Shown: piece by piece, positions 29,120-39,435 of the stretch
Layout of the letters: each line of letters starts with the position of its first letter
How positions within the stretch are numbered: position 1 is the stretch's first letter
Source: Emiliania huxleyi CCMP1516
Taxonomy: Eukaryota; Haptophyta; Isochrysidales; Noelaerhabdaceae
Assembly (NCBI RefSeq): GCF_000372725.1
Contig: NW_005200880.1
Coordinates: 110,741 to 174,740, forward strand
DNA: 64,000 bases
Direction of reading: 5' to 3'
Notes under the pieces: model-generated
The model's input: only the letters and a program-made list of their open reading frames with translations
What the model was told of the DNA's origin: nothing
Databases searched by the model: none
Made by a program: the position numbers and the translations under genes

Positions 29120-30470
29120 CTACTGGGCCGGACATTGGCGGCGCAGCTCTGCGTGTTCCGCGGCCCACGCCTCCCCCATCGATGGCGGCGCCATGCCCTG
29201 CTGCTTTCGGCCCTGGTCAAACTGGATCGGCGAGCCCCATGGCTTTGGCAAGCCCTGCCAGTGGACGACGCGCCAGCGCGCCAGCGACTCGTTCGTCGCC
29301 TGAGGCCGGTAGTTGGCCTTCCAGCGGTAGTGCACAGTGAGCCACCCGCCGAGCGGCAGCACGTCGTTGAGCAGGTTCTGCGACGGCGTCGGGTGGAAGC
29401 GCGCCTCGCCGACCATCTTGTCGAGCTGTGCGTCGACGGCGCGCAGAAGGGCGGCCGGCGCCGGCGCGCGGAAGGCCATGAAGCCGGCATTCAGGTAGTT
29501 ATACGCGCCCGGCGCCGCCAGTTGGCTGCCGTGGAGCTGCCAGCGCCACTGCCTTGTCGCGCGGAGCACGGCGTGCGCGATCGGCCGCAGCGAGCCAACA
29601 ACGAGCATGTCAGCGTCTGTCCACAGCTGGGGGGACGCGTGAGGAGGCGCCGAGGGCGACCGTGCTGTGCCGAGAGGGGAGTGTCTAGGAAGTGTCTAGG
29701 ACCTGTCTAGGCACGGAAGTGTCTAGGACCGTGCCGTGCCGAGAGGGAGGATCGGCGGATTAGGAAGTGTCTAGGAAGTGTCTAGGAAGTGGCACGCACC
29801 GAGCCAGATCGCGAGCCCACCGCGCTGCTCGTGCAGCGTCTCTACGCGGAGCAGAGACTGTGCCGTCGCCGAAGGCCCTCGCACCGCAGCGTACCTCCTC
29901 ACCCGCCCATCGTCGGCGCGGGCGAGCGACACGTGCAGCTGGCCGGCAGCGCACCTGCAGAGGGGCAGCCCCGGAGCGATCTCTCTCCCTGCGGCGCCCG
30001 CCGCCGCCGGAGCTGCTTGAGCGCCTGCTCAAGGCTGGCGGGCTGAACCCTGCGCCACTCTGTGGCCGCCGCGGCGTCCAGCGATCTCGGGGCATCTCGA
30101 GGGCGATCTCGGGGCTGGTCATCACCTCGGGGCGATCTCGGGGCAATCTCGAGGGCGATCTCGAGGGCGATCTCGAATGCCATCTCGGGGCAATCTTGGG
30201 TGATCTCGAGACGCGCGGCGGGCTCGGTGGCGCGCTTGATACGGTCGAGCTGCGCCGCCGTCATCATCGAGTCGGGGACAAGCGGGTGCCTACCTCCAAA
30301 CAAGCGACCTCCCTCGATCGCGAAGCCTCCTCCGCCGTGCATGACTCTCCGCCACGAGAGAGACGCCAGTACAGCACGGCCGAGCACGCGAGCCCGGAGC
30401 GGCGCCGCATGCTCGCGAGAAGGACCTCAAGCCCCGGGGTGAAGGCCTGCTCCGCACCGTGGCACACTCG
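29120..30470 (-). CDS. GT8-like nucleotide-sugar glycosyltransferase (multi-exon)
   Basis: The last two exons are well supported: 29938-29800 (LHVSLARADDGRVRRYAAVR, ending GGLAIWL) and 29616-29120, joined by GT-AG in matching phase to read AIWLDADMLVVGSLRP. DAD is the DXD metal/UDP-sugar motif of GT8/GT-A transferases. The family YLNAGFMAF segment and a C-terminal VVHWQGLPKPWG follow. An upstream exon near 30470-30300 reads CHGAEQAFTPGLEVLLASM, the usual N-terminal strand-helix of such enzymes. The interval 30050-30230 between them is filled by GGGGCGATCTCGA-type repeats and looks intronic; middle junctions are not resolved. A Cys-rich exon at about 31099-30865 may be the 5' end of this gene. 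Probably a Golgi or secretory enzyme building surface glycans. Confidence 0.65.
29680..29790. repeat. TAGGAAGTGTC repeats
   Basis: Several separated copies of GTGTCTAGGAAGTGTCTAGG lie in the last intron of the GT8-like gene. They are the inverted form of the intronic array at 25380-25412. Confidence 0.8.
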
Positions 30471-30864
30471 CCGCGTGAGCCCCGTAGCCGCTACTTCTTC
30501 CAGCCCTCACACACACCAGGTGCTAAGCTGAGAGAGTGACGCTAAAGCCCAAACCCGTCGTCCGATTCAAAGGACTGCGAGCCCACCGAAAGCGGCTTGA
30601 GGGAGATATGGGGGAGATATGGGGTGATATGGGGAGATACGCCTGCAGGTACCGCTTCTTCCACGGGTCGTCCAATCCGCCGGGCGGCGTGGTGCTGTGC
30701 ATGGGGTGTGTCGCGCGTCGGCCTTCCCTGGGACACGGCGCGGCCTGCCTCGCCCTCGCTCTCGGCTCTCTCTCTCTGTCTGTCTTCCCTCGGCGGTCCG
30801 TGGTGGCGATGGGGCCCCGGGGCGGCGCGTCTGTGTGAAGGCGCCTGCGACGCAGACGAGTAGA

Positions 30865-31123
30865 CGGTGCACTCTGGCAAGGTGTCGTCCTCGGGCAAGT
30901 CGTCTGCGCGGCCGTCGCAGCCGCACTCGTACTCCTTGCGGCCGGGCGGGTAGCCGCAAGCGAAGCCGTCGGCGCCGCCGTCGCAGCGGAACAGGCCGCG
31001 GCAGCCCCGCACAAACACGTGAGTCGCGTTGACGCAGCCGAAGCTCGAGCCGAGCGCGCAACGCGCGAAGCTGTGCTGGCTAACGAGCGAGACGCCGCAC
31101 GCCGCCGGCGCGGGAGCCTGCGT
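30865..31123 (-). CDS. Cys-rich secreted-type exon (host gene uncertain)
   Basis: After an acceptor GACGCAG at about 31124 the minus strand reads CGVSLVSQHSFARCALGSSF, then GCVNATHVFVRGCRGLFRCD and CGYPPGRKEYECGC, with N-glycosylation site NAT and eight or more Cys. It looks like an extracellular disulfide module. It lies between the sulfotransferase fusion and the GT8-like exons on the same strand, so it could be the last exon of the first or an early exon of the second. Pure G/A-rich repeats follow it. Confidence 0.45.
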
Positions 31124-33572
31124 CCTCAACACACACCAAGGTCGGACCGGTATGCGGTGCCGTGCGGTGGAGTCGGCGCCTCGCGTGGGTGCGAGGGCTG
31201 CAAAGGCAGCGGAATACACGGATCTGCATGCAGCATCTAAGCACGAGGGCATTTCCGCCGAAGGGGCCCACGCCGCCACCACCGCCCTCGACGCCACCTC
31301 CACCAGCGCCGCCTCCGCTCGCCTTGCCTCCGCCTCCGCCGCGGCGCCCGGTCGTGCGGCGCTCGCGCAGCGCGCCCCGTCCCCCGCGCGCCACCCCTTG
31401 CAGCACGGCGTCCACGTCTGCCGCGACTTGGCGCCACGAGAGTCGGCGGCGCGCGAGCGCCTGCGCGCGGCGGATGATCGCCAGGCGGCGGCGCTCGTAC
31501 TCTGGCCGGCGCGTGTAGTTGGTCACAACCTCGACAAACTCCTCCAGCGAGTCAAACATGACCACGTGCCGCCCCTCGACGAGGCCGAGCCTGGCGTATG
31601 CGGCGGTCGCGTTCCCATGCAGCCGGTTGCACACGCAGAGAGTCGTTCCGGTCGCCATTATTTCCGAATAGCGAGTGCCGACGAGGTCGGCCGGCCCGGT
31701 CGTGGCGAGCCACACCTTGCTTGCTTGCATCTTCGCGACGTACTCCTTGGGCCCGACGCTCTTGTGGCGGCGGCCGAGCCCAACTCCTCCCTCGCCGCCC
31801 GAGTAGAGGCGCAGCCCCCGCTCCGCCAGGATCGGCCAGGCGCTCCTCCATATGCGGTAGCGCCAGTTCGCCGTCTGATCGGGCCGGATCACGCCGGTGA
31901 AGCCAAGGTCATACGCGTATCCGTCCGACACCGCCCGTCCCGCCTCTGCCCGCTGCCCCCGCGCAAAGCGCGAGAAGTCGACACCAAACGGGATGTGGTG
32001 GAAGTCGACGCCAGTCATTTGAGCAAAGGTCGGCGCGTCGTGGTGGACGGAAAAGGCAGCCGCGACGCAGTGCTCGCGAACCCACGCCATCTTGTCGGCA
32101 AGGCTCGCGTACTCCTTGTTCAGTATGACCACGAGGGGCACAGTCCCGCAGAGGCACGCGCGACGCGTTGTGGACTCGAACTCGCCGGCGGCTTCCAGGC
32201 GGACGCGATGGCTCGCAGCACAAGAGCGCTGGAACTCGTGCAAGCGCGTGAAGGGTCCTGAGCCAGGCTCCTGAGGAAACCAGCCAAAGCCGACGACGGC
32301 GAGGTCCATGCCTCGAAGCTTGGTCGCCAGCACGCCAGGCCCAAAGCCCCTCTGCGTGGGGGCGCGCAACTCGTCCACGCGGTGCCCCAGCCTTGACAGG
32401 GGCTGCTGCAGCGCGTCGTAGTAGCCCTCCGAGTAGTGCGGAATCTCGAGCCACGCGATCCGCATCTGAGCCTGCTGCGACTGCAGACGGCGGACGCCGA
32501 GCGAGTCGCTAGTGGCGCTCACCAGAGCGTCGTCTGCCGCAAAGCTGAACGCCCTCAACGTCTGCTCGGCCATCTTTTGTCTTGGCGAGGATGACCTGCT
32601 CTTGCTGCCCGCACGCAGCACCTTGTAGTCGCTCGGCAGCAGCGGAACGCCAAAGCGGCGGCCAAACTGGTGCACTGTCCAGGACCAGTTGTCGAGCAGG
32701 CCGACAAAGGCAAAGCGCGAAAGGGTCCTCATCGCCCTTCGTGTGTCTGGCGGCGGATCCGGATCGTGGAGGGGATCGGCGCGCTTGCTGCGCGTCCGGC
32801 TCGCAAACCGTACGTAGTCGCTGATGTTGAGCGCCGCGGTGCCGCCCTCCCCTGCCGAGGCCTCTATCCCCGAGAATGCGTCCGACCAGACGCGCTCAAC
32901 GCAGCGCGCTGCCTGGGCGCGCGAGAGCGTCCCGCTGCACCGGCCGCAGGGAAGGCCCGTGAGCATGCGCGTCATGCACGTGCTCACGCACGAGGCGTAG
33001 AGCCGCACGTGATCCTCCGTGTAGGTCTTGTAAAAGCTGGGGCCGCCGTATTTGGGACCGTAGTCCTGGTTGAGCCGGTGCGCGTCCTGCATCCACTGGC
33101 AGTCGTGCAGGTTGTGGTGGAAGCCGGACTCGACTCGCTTCCAGGTGGTCCGCAGCGTCGTGACGCAGACAAGTCCGCGGCCGCACCGCGAGGCCTCTGA
33201 CGGACTCAGGGCAGCGTGCCAGCTCTGAAAGCGGTGGAAGGCCGACTTGCAGTGGAGCTGTATGATTGGATGCATCGCAGAGGCCTCGACGAAATCCACG
33301 TGCGTCTTGTTTGCGGGCACTGCGCCGCAGGCGCCACGGAATACCAGCCGGGCGAAGCTGGAGCCGCACTTTGGAACGTGCAGCCAGGTGACGTTGGTCA
33401 GCAGCGGGCTACGCTCGACGTTGTACCAGCAGAGCGAGGTGCCCCATCTCGGCCGCGGGCCGGTGCAGCCGTCGGGTGGTCTCGTGTCTGTTGTCCGCAG
33501 AGCGATCGAGGATGTGGTCGCGGAGGCAGAGGCAAGGAGACTTGCGAGTAGCAAGTTTAGCAGCGGGCGCAT
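31080..33572 (-). CDS. Sulfotransferase-like domain fused to a group-1-type glycosyltransferase
   Basis: ATG at 33572 with a signal peptide (MRPLLNLLLASLLASASA); about 830 residues to the stop at 31080. The first half has a sulfotransferase-type PAPS loop (NVTWLHVPKCGSSFARLVF) and further Cys-rich segments (CGRGLVCVTTLRTTWKRVES). The second half resembles CgeB-like/group-1 glycosyltransferases: AYDLGFTGVIRPDQTANWRY, VGPKEYVAKMQASKVWLATT, GPADLVGTRYSEIMATGTTL and a C-terminal SLEEFVEVVTNYTRRPEYER. Signal peptide and enzymes together point to the Golgi and sulfated surface polysaccharides. The last 100 residues are Gly/Arg repeats that may be read-through of an intron, so the true C-terminus may lie elsewhere. 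Both halves being one enzyme is inferred from one continuous frame with no stop. Confidence 0.7.
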   Translation of the reverse strand: MRPLLNLLLASLLASASATTSSIALRTTDTRPPDGCTGPRPRWGTSLCWYNVERSPLLTNVTWLHVPKCGSSFARLVFRGACGAVPANKTHVDFVEASAMHPIIQLHCKSAFHRFQSWHAALSPSEASRCGRGLVCVTTLRTTWKRVESGFHHNLHDCQWMQDAHRLNQDYGPKYGGPSFYKTYTEDHVRLYASCVSTCMTRMLTGLPCGRCSGTLSRAQAARCVERVWSDAFSGIEASAGEGGTAALNISDYVRFASRTRSKRADPLHDPDPPPDTRRAMRTLSRFAFVGLLDNWSWTVHQFGRRFGVPLLPSDYKVLRAGSKSRSSSPRQKMAEQTLRAFSFAADDALVSATSDSLGVRRLQSQQAQMRIAWLEIPHYSEGYYDALQQPLSRLGHRVDELRAPTQRGFGPGVLATKLRGMDLAVVGFGWFPQEPGSGPFTRLHEFQRSCAASHRVRLEAAGEFESTTRRACLCGTVPLVVILNKEYASLADKMAWVREHCVAAAFSVHHDAPTFAQMTGVDFHHIPFGVDFSRFARGQRAEAGRAVSDGYAYDLGFTGVIRPDQTANWRYRIWRSAWPILAERGLRLYSGGEGGVGLGRRHKSVGPKEYVAKMQASKVWLATTGPADLVGTRYSEIMATGTTLCVCNRLHGNATAAYARLGLVEGRHVVMFDSLEEFVEVVTNYTRRPEYERRRLAIIRRAQALARRRLSWRQVAADVDAVLQGVARGGRGALRERRTTGRRGGGGGKASGGGAGGGGVEGGGGGVGPFGGNALVLRCCMQIRVFRCLCSPRTHARRRLHRTAPHTGPTLVCVEDAGSRAGGVRRLAR

Positions 33573-33714
33573 GGAGCGGTTCGAATGCGGCGAGGCGGTG
33601 GCCTGGGTGGCGGATGGACAGGCGAGGCGACGCCAACAAACGGGGGGTGGCGAGGTTGGCAGGCCGCCGAATTTCAGTTTTCTTTTTTTGAGAGCGCCTT
33701 CGTGTGTGTGTGTG

Positions 33715-33786
33715 TAGCTCCGCCGTTCATGGAGGCAACCGATGCGAGTCGACTGGTGTGTGTCGTCGTGGTTTCGTATCAAGAAT
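33715..33786 (+). repeat. Dispersed 72-bp repeat, copy 2
   Basis: Identical to 7035-7106. It lies 140 bp upstream of the sulfotransferase-fusion start codon and is preceded by a short GT tract. Confidence 0.85.
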
Positions 33787-34274
33787 ACTCACTCACTCAC
33801 GCCTTCGTTGTTAATAATACAAACAATACAAACACAGTGGCACTTGGAGTGGGCGCAAGCGTTTTCTTTCGTCTTTCGACTCTTCGTTTAATTCCCGGGG
33901 GAGTGCTTCCTATCAAAACAAAGAGAGAGATTTTTAGCAATACCAAACAACAAATATTTTCAATCGTTTTCCAGTGTACGTACTTTTAGCTTACTGGGAG
34001 CTCCCCTGCGTCACTCACTACGTGCCTCCCCGTCTTTGTAGCCTGGCGTTTGTGCCCCGTTTGTGCCGCGTCCCGTGCCCCCGAGTTCATTTTATATGAA
34101 AAGGGAGAGGGTAGTAGGAGGACCTGCTGACAGGGTTTTCGATGAGGAGCGAGCCGAAGGGTTTCTCGGAGGTTAGTGTTTACGCGAAAAATCGCGGCAA
34201 AACAGATCCCAAAACACTGTCCCCTGTCGGCGAACATTGTCCCCTGTCAGCGAGGCAAACCCAAGGCCAGTCCC
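33787..34274. other. Intergenic, AT-richer; promoter region of the next gene
   Basis: Contains AACAATACAAACACA-type sequence and unassigned DNA between divergent genes (sulfotransferase fusion minus, vWFD-like protein plus). No gene seen. Confidence 0.5.
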
Positions 34275-36929
34275 ATGTCGGCGCTGTCTCTCGCCCTCCG
34301 CATTGCCCTCGTTCAGCTCACCTATACCGCAGCAACGGGCAACTATCTCGTAGACACAGGCATGGCCAAGTCGGCCACATCTCCGCGGTACGACATGCGT
34401 TGCGTAAACTGCACCGAGCTGTGCGCGTGGAGCGACCATCAGCCGGGCTGCAACGGCAAATACGCGACCTCCGCGGGTATGTCGAGATACTCCTGGGTGG
34501 ATGACCCGGACAAATATCCCGAAAGACTCGTGCACCCGGAGGGCAGCTACGCGTGCTTCGCCTGCCGCTCCTGCAGGCAGTCTCTTGTCGGACTCCAACC
34601 CATTGGCGGTAGTGGCTCGAGTTTCATGGTGTTGAACGGCGTTGGCACGACCTGGGAGACGTACACAGGGACATTTCAGGGTGGTCAAACGGGGTGCGGC
34701 ATCCCCACCGACTCGTCGTACCGCTACGGCCTCGCCTGTGATGCCAATACGAGGACGTTTGCGGACTGGCGGAACACCCACGACTGCAGAGGCCTTGTTG
34801 ACACGTCATACAACCATGGCCCGAATCGAGACTATTCGTACGAGTGTGACCATATGGCGCAAGGCACTGGCGGAACACGGACTGGCGCCATGCACCTGCA
34901 GCGGAACACCCCAACATCGTGCTACGGCGAAGTTACTGACCACCCTTTCGGCTGGAACCCGCAGGGCCTCTGCCACGTCTTGCAAGGGCGCACCTTGCTC
35001 TCGACCCAGGAGTCCTGCGGTGGCACAAACAGCAAAAGCAGCAGCTGCGCAGGCATGTGTTCGAACACACGTGTTCGAGACATCGGCAACATGTGTGCCG
35101 GTGAGACCCGGGGCGTTTGCGAGGCTCTGATTCCAAAGACGGAGCTCCGGCTCGGCCCCGACTCCGATCAATCCGAGGAGGAGCAGGCGGATGTATGCGG
35201 GAAGTACGCCGTCAACACAGGCGCAAGGATTCACTTTTGCGTTCTTTACTATCCGTGGTGGGACAATTACAGGGCACACTGTGGCACCGTTTTCAATGCG
35301 TTCAAGACGTATTACAAGACCGGCGTTCAAAATGGGCGAGATCTCGCCACGATGAACCCGCCCATCAAGGACGACGCGCAGTACCTACGCCAAAGCGACA
35401 AGATCGTGCGGCGGACCTCGTCCGATACCAAGGCCTATGACGAGAATCCTAGCGGAATCCGAGAGATGGGATTTCCCTGCAAACTGTTCGTCGCCGGCCC
35501 GATGGCCCCTTCGGCCATCACACCTGCGAATGAAGGTTTGACAGACTGCCCGCTATTTCAGCACAACCCGGAGGGACCCTTTGCCCGCCTACTCGCCTCG
35601 CTGACCGACGAGCAGCAGCCGATCCAAAACTGCAACCTGGGATCAGACTCCAAGCCGACGCCAGGCTGCGCTAAGGGCGCAGACAAGGATCACCTTTGGT
35701 GCACGAAATATCCCGAGTGCCAGGAGATTGATCTCGGAGACGCACAGTTTGGCGTCCAATTCATAGAAAAGCCGAGAACGGTAAACACCGACATTGGGGG
35801 TCTTCAGAAACCGACGGCGGATTCACCGGATACCAATTGGGGTGTGGCGCCTTGCCCCCAGATTGAGTACGTCGGCGCTTCCGATCCAAACCCGCTCATC
35901 TATGCACCCATGCCGCCCTTTCCCTCGGCACCCCCTGCCCCCTTGTCGCCCCCCGGCGCCCCCTTGCCGCCCCCCGGCGCGGTATCAGTTCCGACGGGCC
36001 GGGCCGTTCAAGATCCGCACATAAACTTTGCGTATGGAGGCTCCGCCGACCTCCGCGGCCGCCACAACGCGCTGTATAACTTTCTGTCCGTGCCGGACCT
36101 ATCAGTCAACGTCAAGACGGAGGAGGCGATTTTCACGCTGCACGGCGGCGCTCTCAGGGTCAACGGCTCCTTCCTCACCGAGGCGCATATCACGGCGCAG
36201 CTGTCCCCACAAAAGCTCGCCACCGCCTCGTTCTGGGCGTCCGAGCTCGACCCCAACAACTTTGGCTGGCGCGTGATCAATGGGAGCTGCGTGGGCCGCG
36301 CATTCCGCTTCGGCAACCGCGGCAAGAAGGACTGCTTCGATCTCAAGATGGCGATGGACTACTCGAGCGCCACCTTTGCATTCCGCAACTGGACCGTGAC
36401 GGTCCGGGGCACGCTCTCGTGCAAGGGCTGCCTGCTCGCTGGCCCCGCGCACCGGCTCGACATTGGCTTCGCTGCTCGTGGCAACGCTCCGTCTCGGGAC
36501 AAGCCGCATGGCATCATCGGCAGCGGCTCTGCGCCACCCACCGCAGGCCCTAGGTAACCCTCGCAACACAAAGCACGTGTTGCGAGTAGGCCAGTCGTTT
36601 GCCACGCCAGGGCTCGTGCGCTACGGCCAGGTGACCCGGATATGCGTAGGGATAGCCCTCACCTTGCCTGCTGACAGCGACACAGCGTGATAAAATAGAA
36701 ACTCCACCCGTAGGTCGACAGGTACCCTCGGGAGGGCTCCTTCACCACTAGCGCCCAGGCAGAGGGAGCCATCTCTGGTACGGCGTCCGACTACGAGGTG
36801 GTGAGCCCTCACGCGACCGGATTCGCCTTCTCACGTTTCAACGGCGTTGCGACGCCCCCCGCGGTGGGCGAGAAGGTGGATTTACTCGATGCGTCGTCCA
36901 CCGAGCGCGAGGCCGTCGTTTCGGAATAG
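34275..36929 (+). CDS. Secreted Cys-rich protein with C-terminal vWFD-like domain
   Basis: Exons 34275-36519, 36590-36630 and 36714-36929 give 833 residues with matching phases. The N-terminus MSALSLALRIALVQLTYTAA is a signal peptide. Residues about 20-560 are Cys-rich (CVNCTELCAWSDHQPGCNG, YACFACRSCRQSLVG) with no domain that I can name; two ALPP/SPP proline stretches precede residue 575. The C-terminal part starts DPHINFAYGGSADLRGRHNA and contains VNVKTEEAIFTLHGGALRVN, the DPH-type start of von Willebrand D-like modules seen in many protist surface proteins. Splicing restores HGIIGQSFATPGLVRYGQVD and RYPREGSFTTSAQAEGAISG, the usual end of the module. Intron 1 is GC-AG, intron 2 GT-AG. Likely a cell-wall, scale or adhesive protein. 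Confidence 0.75.
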
Positions 36930-37719
36930 AGAGGGCTGCGGCTCGGTCTACGTCACTGTTATTGGGGAGAATGGGGAGTTCTGCCGTTGGGACCAGCATC
37001 ACAGTCTCCACCTGTCCACCGCCACCACTGCTGTCTCGGGTGTGCGGGCGCGCTCTGCTCCAGCGTCGTTGGGAGCAGCAGATCAGCGACGGCAGTGGCG
37101 AACGGCGGAAGGCAGAGGATCTGCAGTGGCTGCGAGGGCGCCGGATCTCAGATTTCCTTCTGGGAGTTCTTTTCCGTGTTAGTGCCAGTGCGCGCCAGTC
37201 CCGTGCCCAGTGTTGTGCAACAACAAAACAATCTCTCTCTCATCTCTCTCTCTGTGTTGTGCGAGGTTTTGTTGTAAAATTCTTTTCCGCCGCCATTGCG
37301 AGTTCTTTTTCCTGTTAGTGCCAGTGCGCGCCAGTCCCGTGCCCAGTGTCGTGCGACCGTGCGAGGAGTTGGGTTGTAAAATTCTTTTCCTGCCCCGTGC
37401 CCAGTGAGCAGAGAGAGAGACCTCCTTCTGCGCGGGCTGTGGGGGAGAGGCGGACGTAAAGCCGTGTAGAAGACGCGCGCTGCAGAGCGTGAAGCTAAGT
37501 ACGTCGGCCCAACGTCGCGGGACACTGTCTGTGTGTACGGCCGGGTTTTGTACAGAGAGAGTTTGGCTAGCCTTTGTGTGTTTTTGGCTCAGGCTTGAGT
37601 TTTAAGGTACATACCGCGATGTCCAAAGAGTGCGCACCAAAAATAGCCACACGAATGGTTGTCGGCGATGTCGCTTGGGCAGAGTGCCAGAGACCAGAGT
37701 GCAACCCCTAAACACACAC
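36930..37719. other. Intergenic with a tandem duplication of about 137 bp
   Basis: 37164-37300 and 37301-37400 are diverged copies that share AGTGCCAGTGCGCGCCAGTC, CCCGTGCCCAGTG and GTTGTAAAATTCTTTTCC. Their core is also present in inverted orientation at 12925-12962. CTCTCT tracts lie between. No gene recognised. Confidence 0.65.
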
Positions 37720-39102
37720 TCAGTACTGGAATGACTGCTGCACGGGAGCCATGGAAATGCCACGTAGTCTGCTCGTGATCGGCGTGCTGCATCCCACAGA
37801 TGGGCAGCAAGCTAGCCGCCCTGAACACTCAGAGCAACAAACAAAGTGGTTGCATGGGCGCAGAACGACAGACCGAGGCTGCTCCATGCAGACAACACAA
37901 GCCAGCTGATCGTCGAGCTGCTCCCTTGCCTCTATTGCCGCGCGCTGCGCGGCAGCCAATCTCGCCTCTATGTTGTGCATCTTCACCGCGGCTTCTTCAG
38001 TGGCCACTGCCCGCGCCGTCGCCGCGGCCTCCCTTCTTTCCACCTCACGCGCTCCTGCCTCTGCCTCCGCCTCCGCCCTGTAGTGAAGGGCTATCCAGTC
38101 GGAATGGCCGAAGGCAACTGCAGGTCGTAGCGGCACAGTCTGAAGACTCTTCTCCTGCTGCCGCCGTCTCCCCACCGCCGCCTCCACCGCCGCGTACGCC
38201 ACCGCCGCCTCCACCGCCGTGTCGAAGCAGCCGAGGTCGACATTCCTTCCGTCCACATAGCACTGCGCCCCGAAGTGGCCAGAGGCGCGCGGCCCCACTC
38301 CTTTGTAGCCGGTGCTGCTGCTGATGGAGAGGTGCAGCTGCATGCCCTCCGCCTCTGTCGCCACCCCTGGGATGTCTGGCGCGGTGTGCTGCATATAGTA
38401 GCACCACTGGCCGAAGGGCATGCGGCAGATAGGGCAAGCAAATTTACTGCCAACGCTCTTCCCATACGCGGCGCAGATTTCTTTCGACTGCCGCGGGCGA
38501 CATGCACTGCTGGGAGCCAGCTTTCGCTGGCGACTGCCCCTCTTTCTGGAGGGCGCATGTTTGCTTTCCGCCAGGCTCATTGAGGCTGTCGACGGCAGCG
38601 GCGGCGGCAGCGGCGGCGGCGGCAATGGCGGCAGCGGTGGCGGCGGTGGTGGCGGTGGCGGCGCAGAAAGCTCTAGTGGTGGCGGCCGATCGGCAGCGGC
38701 AGCGCGCTTGGCGCGCTTGGCGTGTGGCGAGGAGGATGAGGGGGAGGTTGACGAGCGGTGGCGGCGGCGGCGGCGGCGACGCCGCCGCTCGGCGCTCGAG
38801 TCGGTCGAGCTTGACTCACTCGATCTCGATCGCCTTGGTCGCCGCCGCTCGGCGCTCGACTCGGTCGAGCTTGACTCACTCGATCTCGATCGCCTTGACG
38901 CCGTCCACCGCCGCCGCCGTGAGCGTCGGTCACTCGATGGACTGCGCCCCCTCTCTGGTTGCGATCGCAATCCAGCGTCTCGATCCGGCCTTTGCACGGC
39001 TATTTCTACCTCCTGAGCAGCCAACGCACGTGTCGGAACCGCCAATGCTCCCAGCCGCGGGCCAGCCAGCGCCGGCCTCGATCGATATGGGTTGTGCCAC
39101 AT
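37720..39102 (-). CDS. SR-rich, AP2-like and RING-finger fusion protein
   Basis: ATG at 39102, 460 residues, single exon. Order: an Arg/Ser-rich tail (about 40-135) with a near-exact tandem duplication (RSRSSESSST at 71 and 91), a poly-proline run (147-170), a small zinc-binding segment FACPICRMPFGQWCYYMQH (221-239), an AP2/ERF-like DNA-binding module STGYKGVGPRASGHFGAQCY ending LGCFDTAVEAAVAYA (263-305), an alanine/glutamate coiled coil (340-398), and a C-terminal RING (CVVCMEQ, RPCNHFVCC, CPSVGC; 402-438). The last Cys pair is spaced wider than the usual CPxC. The parts suggest a nuclear DNA-binding ubiquitin ligase, or a splicing-linked factor given the SR region. The combination is unusual; one continuous frame supports it. 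Confidence 0.75.
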   Translation of the reverse strand: MWHNPYRSRPALAGPRLGALAVPTRALAAQEVEIAVQRPDRDAGLRSQPERGRSPSSDRRSRRRRWTASRRSRSSESSSTESSAERRRPRRSRSSESSSTDSSAERRRRRRRRRHRSSTSPSSSSPHAKRAKRAAAADRPPPLELSAPPPPPPPPPLPPLPPPPLPPPLPSTASMSLAESKHAPSRKRGSRQRKLAPSSACRPRQSKEICAAYGKSVGSKFACPICRMPFGQWCYYMQHTAPDIPGVATEAEGMQLHLSISSSTGYKGVGPRASGHFGAQCYVDGRNVDLGCFDTAVEAAVAYAAVEAAVGRRRQQEKSLQTVPLRPAVAFGHSDWIALHYRAEAEAEAGAREVERREAAATARAVATEEAAVKMHNIEARLAAAQRAAIEAREQLDDQLACVVCMEQPRSVVLRPCNHFVCCSECSGRLACCPSVGCSTPITSRLRGISMAPVQQSFQY

Positions 39103-39277
39103 CGGGGGGTACAGCTCGCCCGGCGGGCGAACGTCTAAGAGAGAAGAATTTATCCCAGGCTTCTTTAAAAATGGGTGTACAGTCTGAGTGCCGCCAAATG
39201 CTGCCAGCCGTACAGAGCCCGCGATACCTCACTGCCCCGGCGCGGGCGCCCATGCCTCAAGGCTGAGCTGTTCGGCG

Positions 39278-39324
39278 GTTCTCGAGGTCCTCGAGGTGGT
39301 CAGGTGGATATCCTTTGGCCGCGT
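39278..39324 (+). repeat. Dispersed block GTTCTCGAGG...GGATATCCTTTGGCCGCG, copy 1
   Basis: A GTTCTCGAGGTCCTCGAGGT arm followed by TGGATATCCTTTGGCCGCG. Nearly the same block lies at 60153-60191. Copy 1 lies 110 bp upstream of the ATG of the HET-like/LRR gene; copy 2 lies at the head of the lectin receptor gene. Confidence 0.75.
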
Positions 39325-39435
39325 TGGGTAGCGAGGATTGGTGTGACGCGATCCACGCAGGCGTGTTTTCTGGCGGCCGGTCCCTCGGAGGGGTACCCTG
39401 TGTGGGGGCGTCGCCATTGCTCCAGTTTGCCATCC

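Noticed and set aside
34176-34274. Extended N-terminus of the vWFD-like protein
   Set aside because: It would begin at a GTG and precede a good signal peptide; the ATG at 34275 is the better start.
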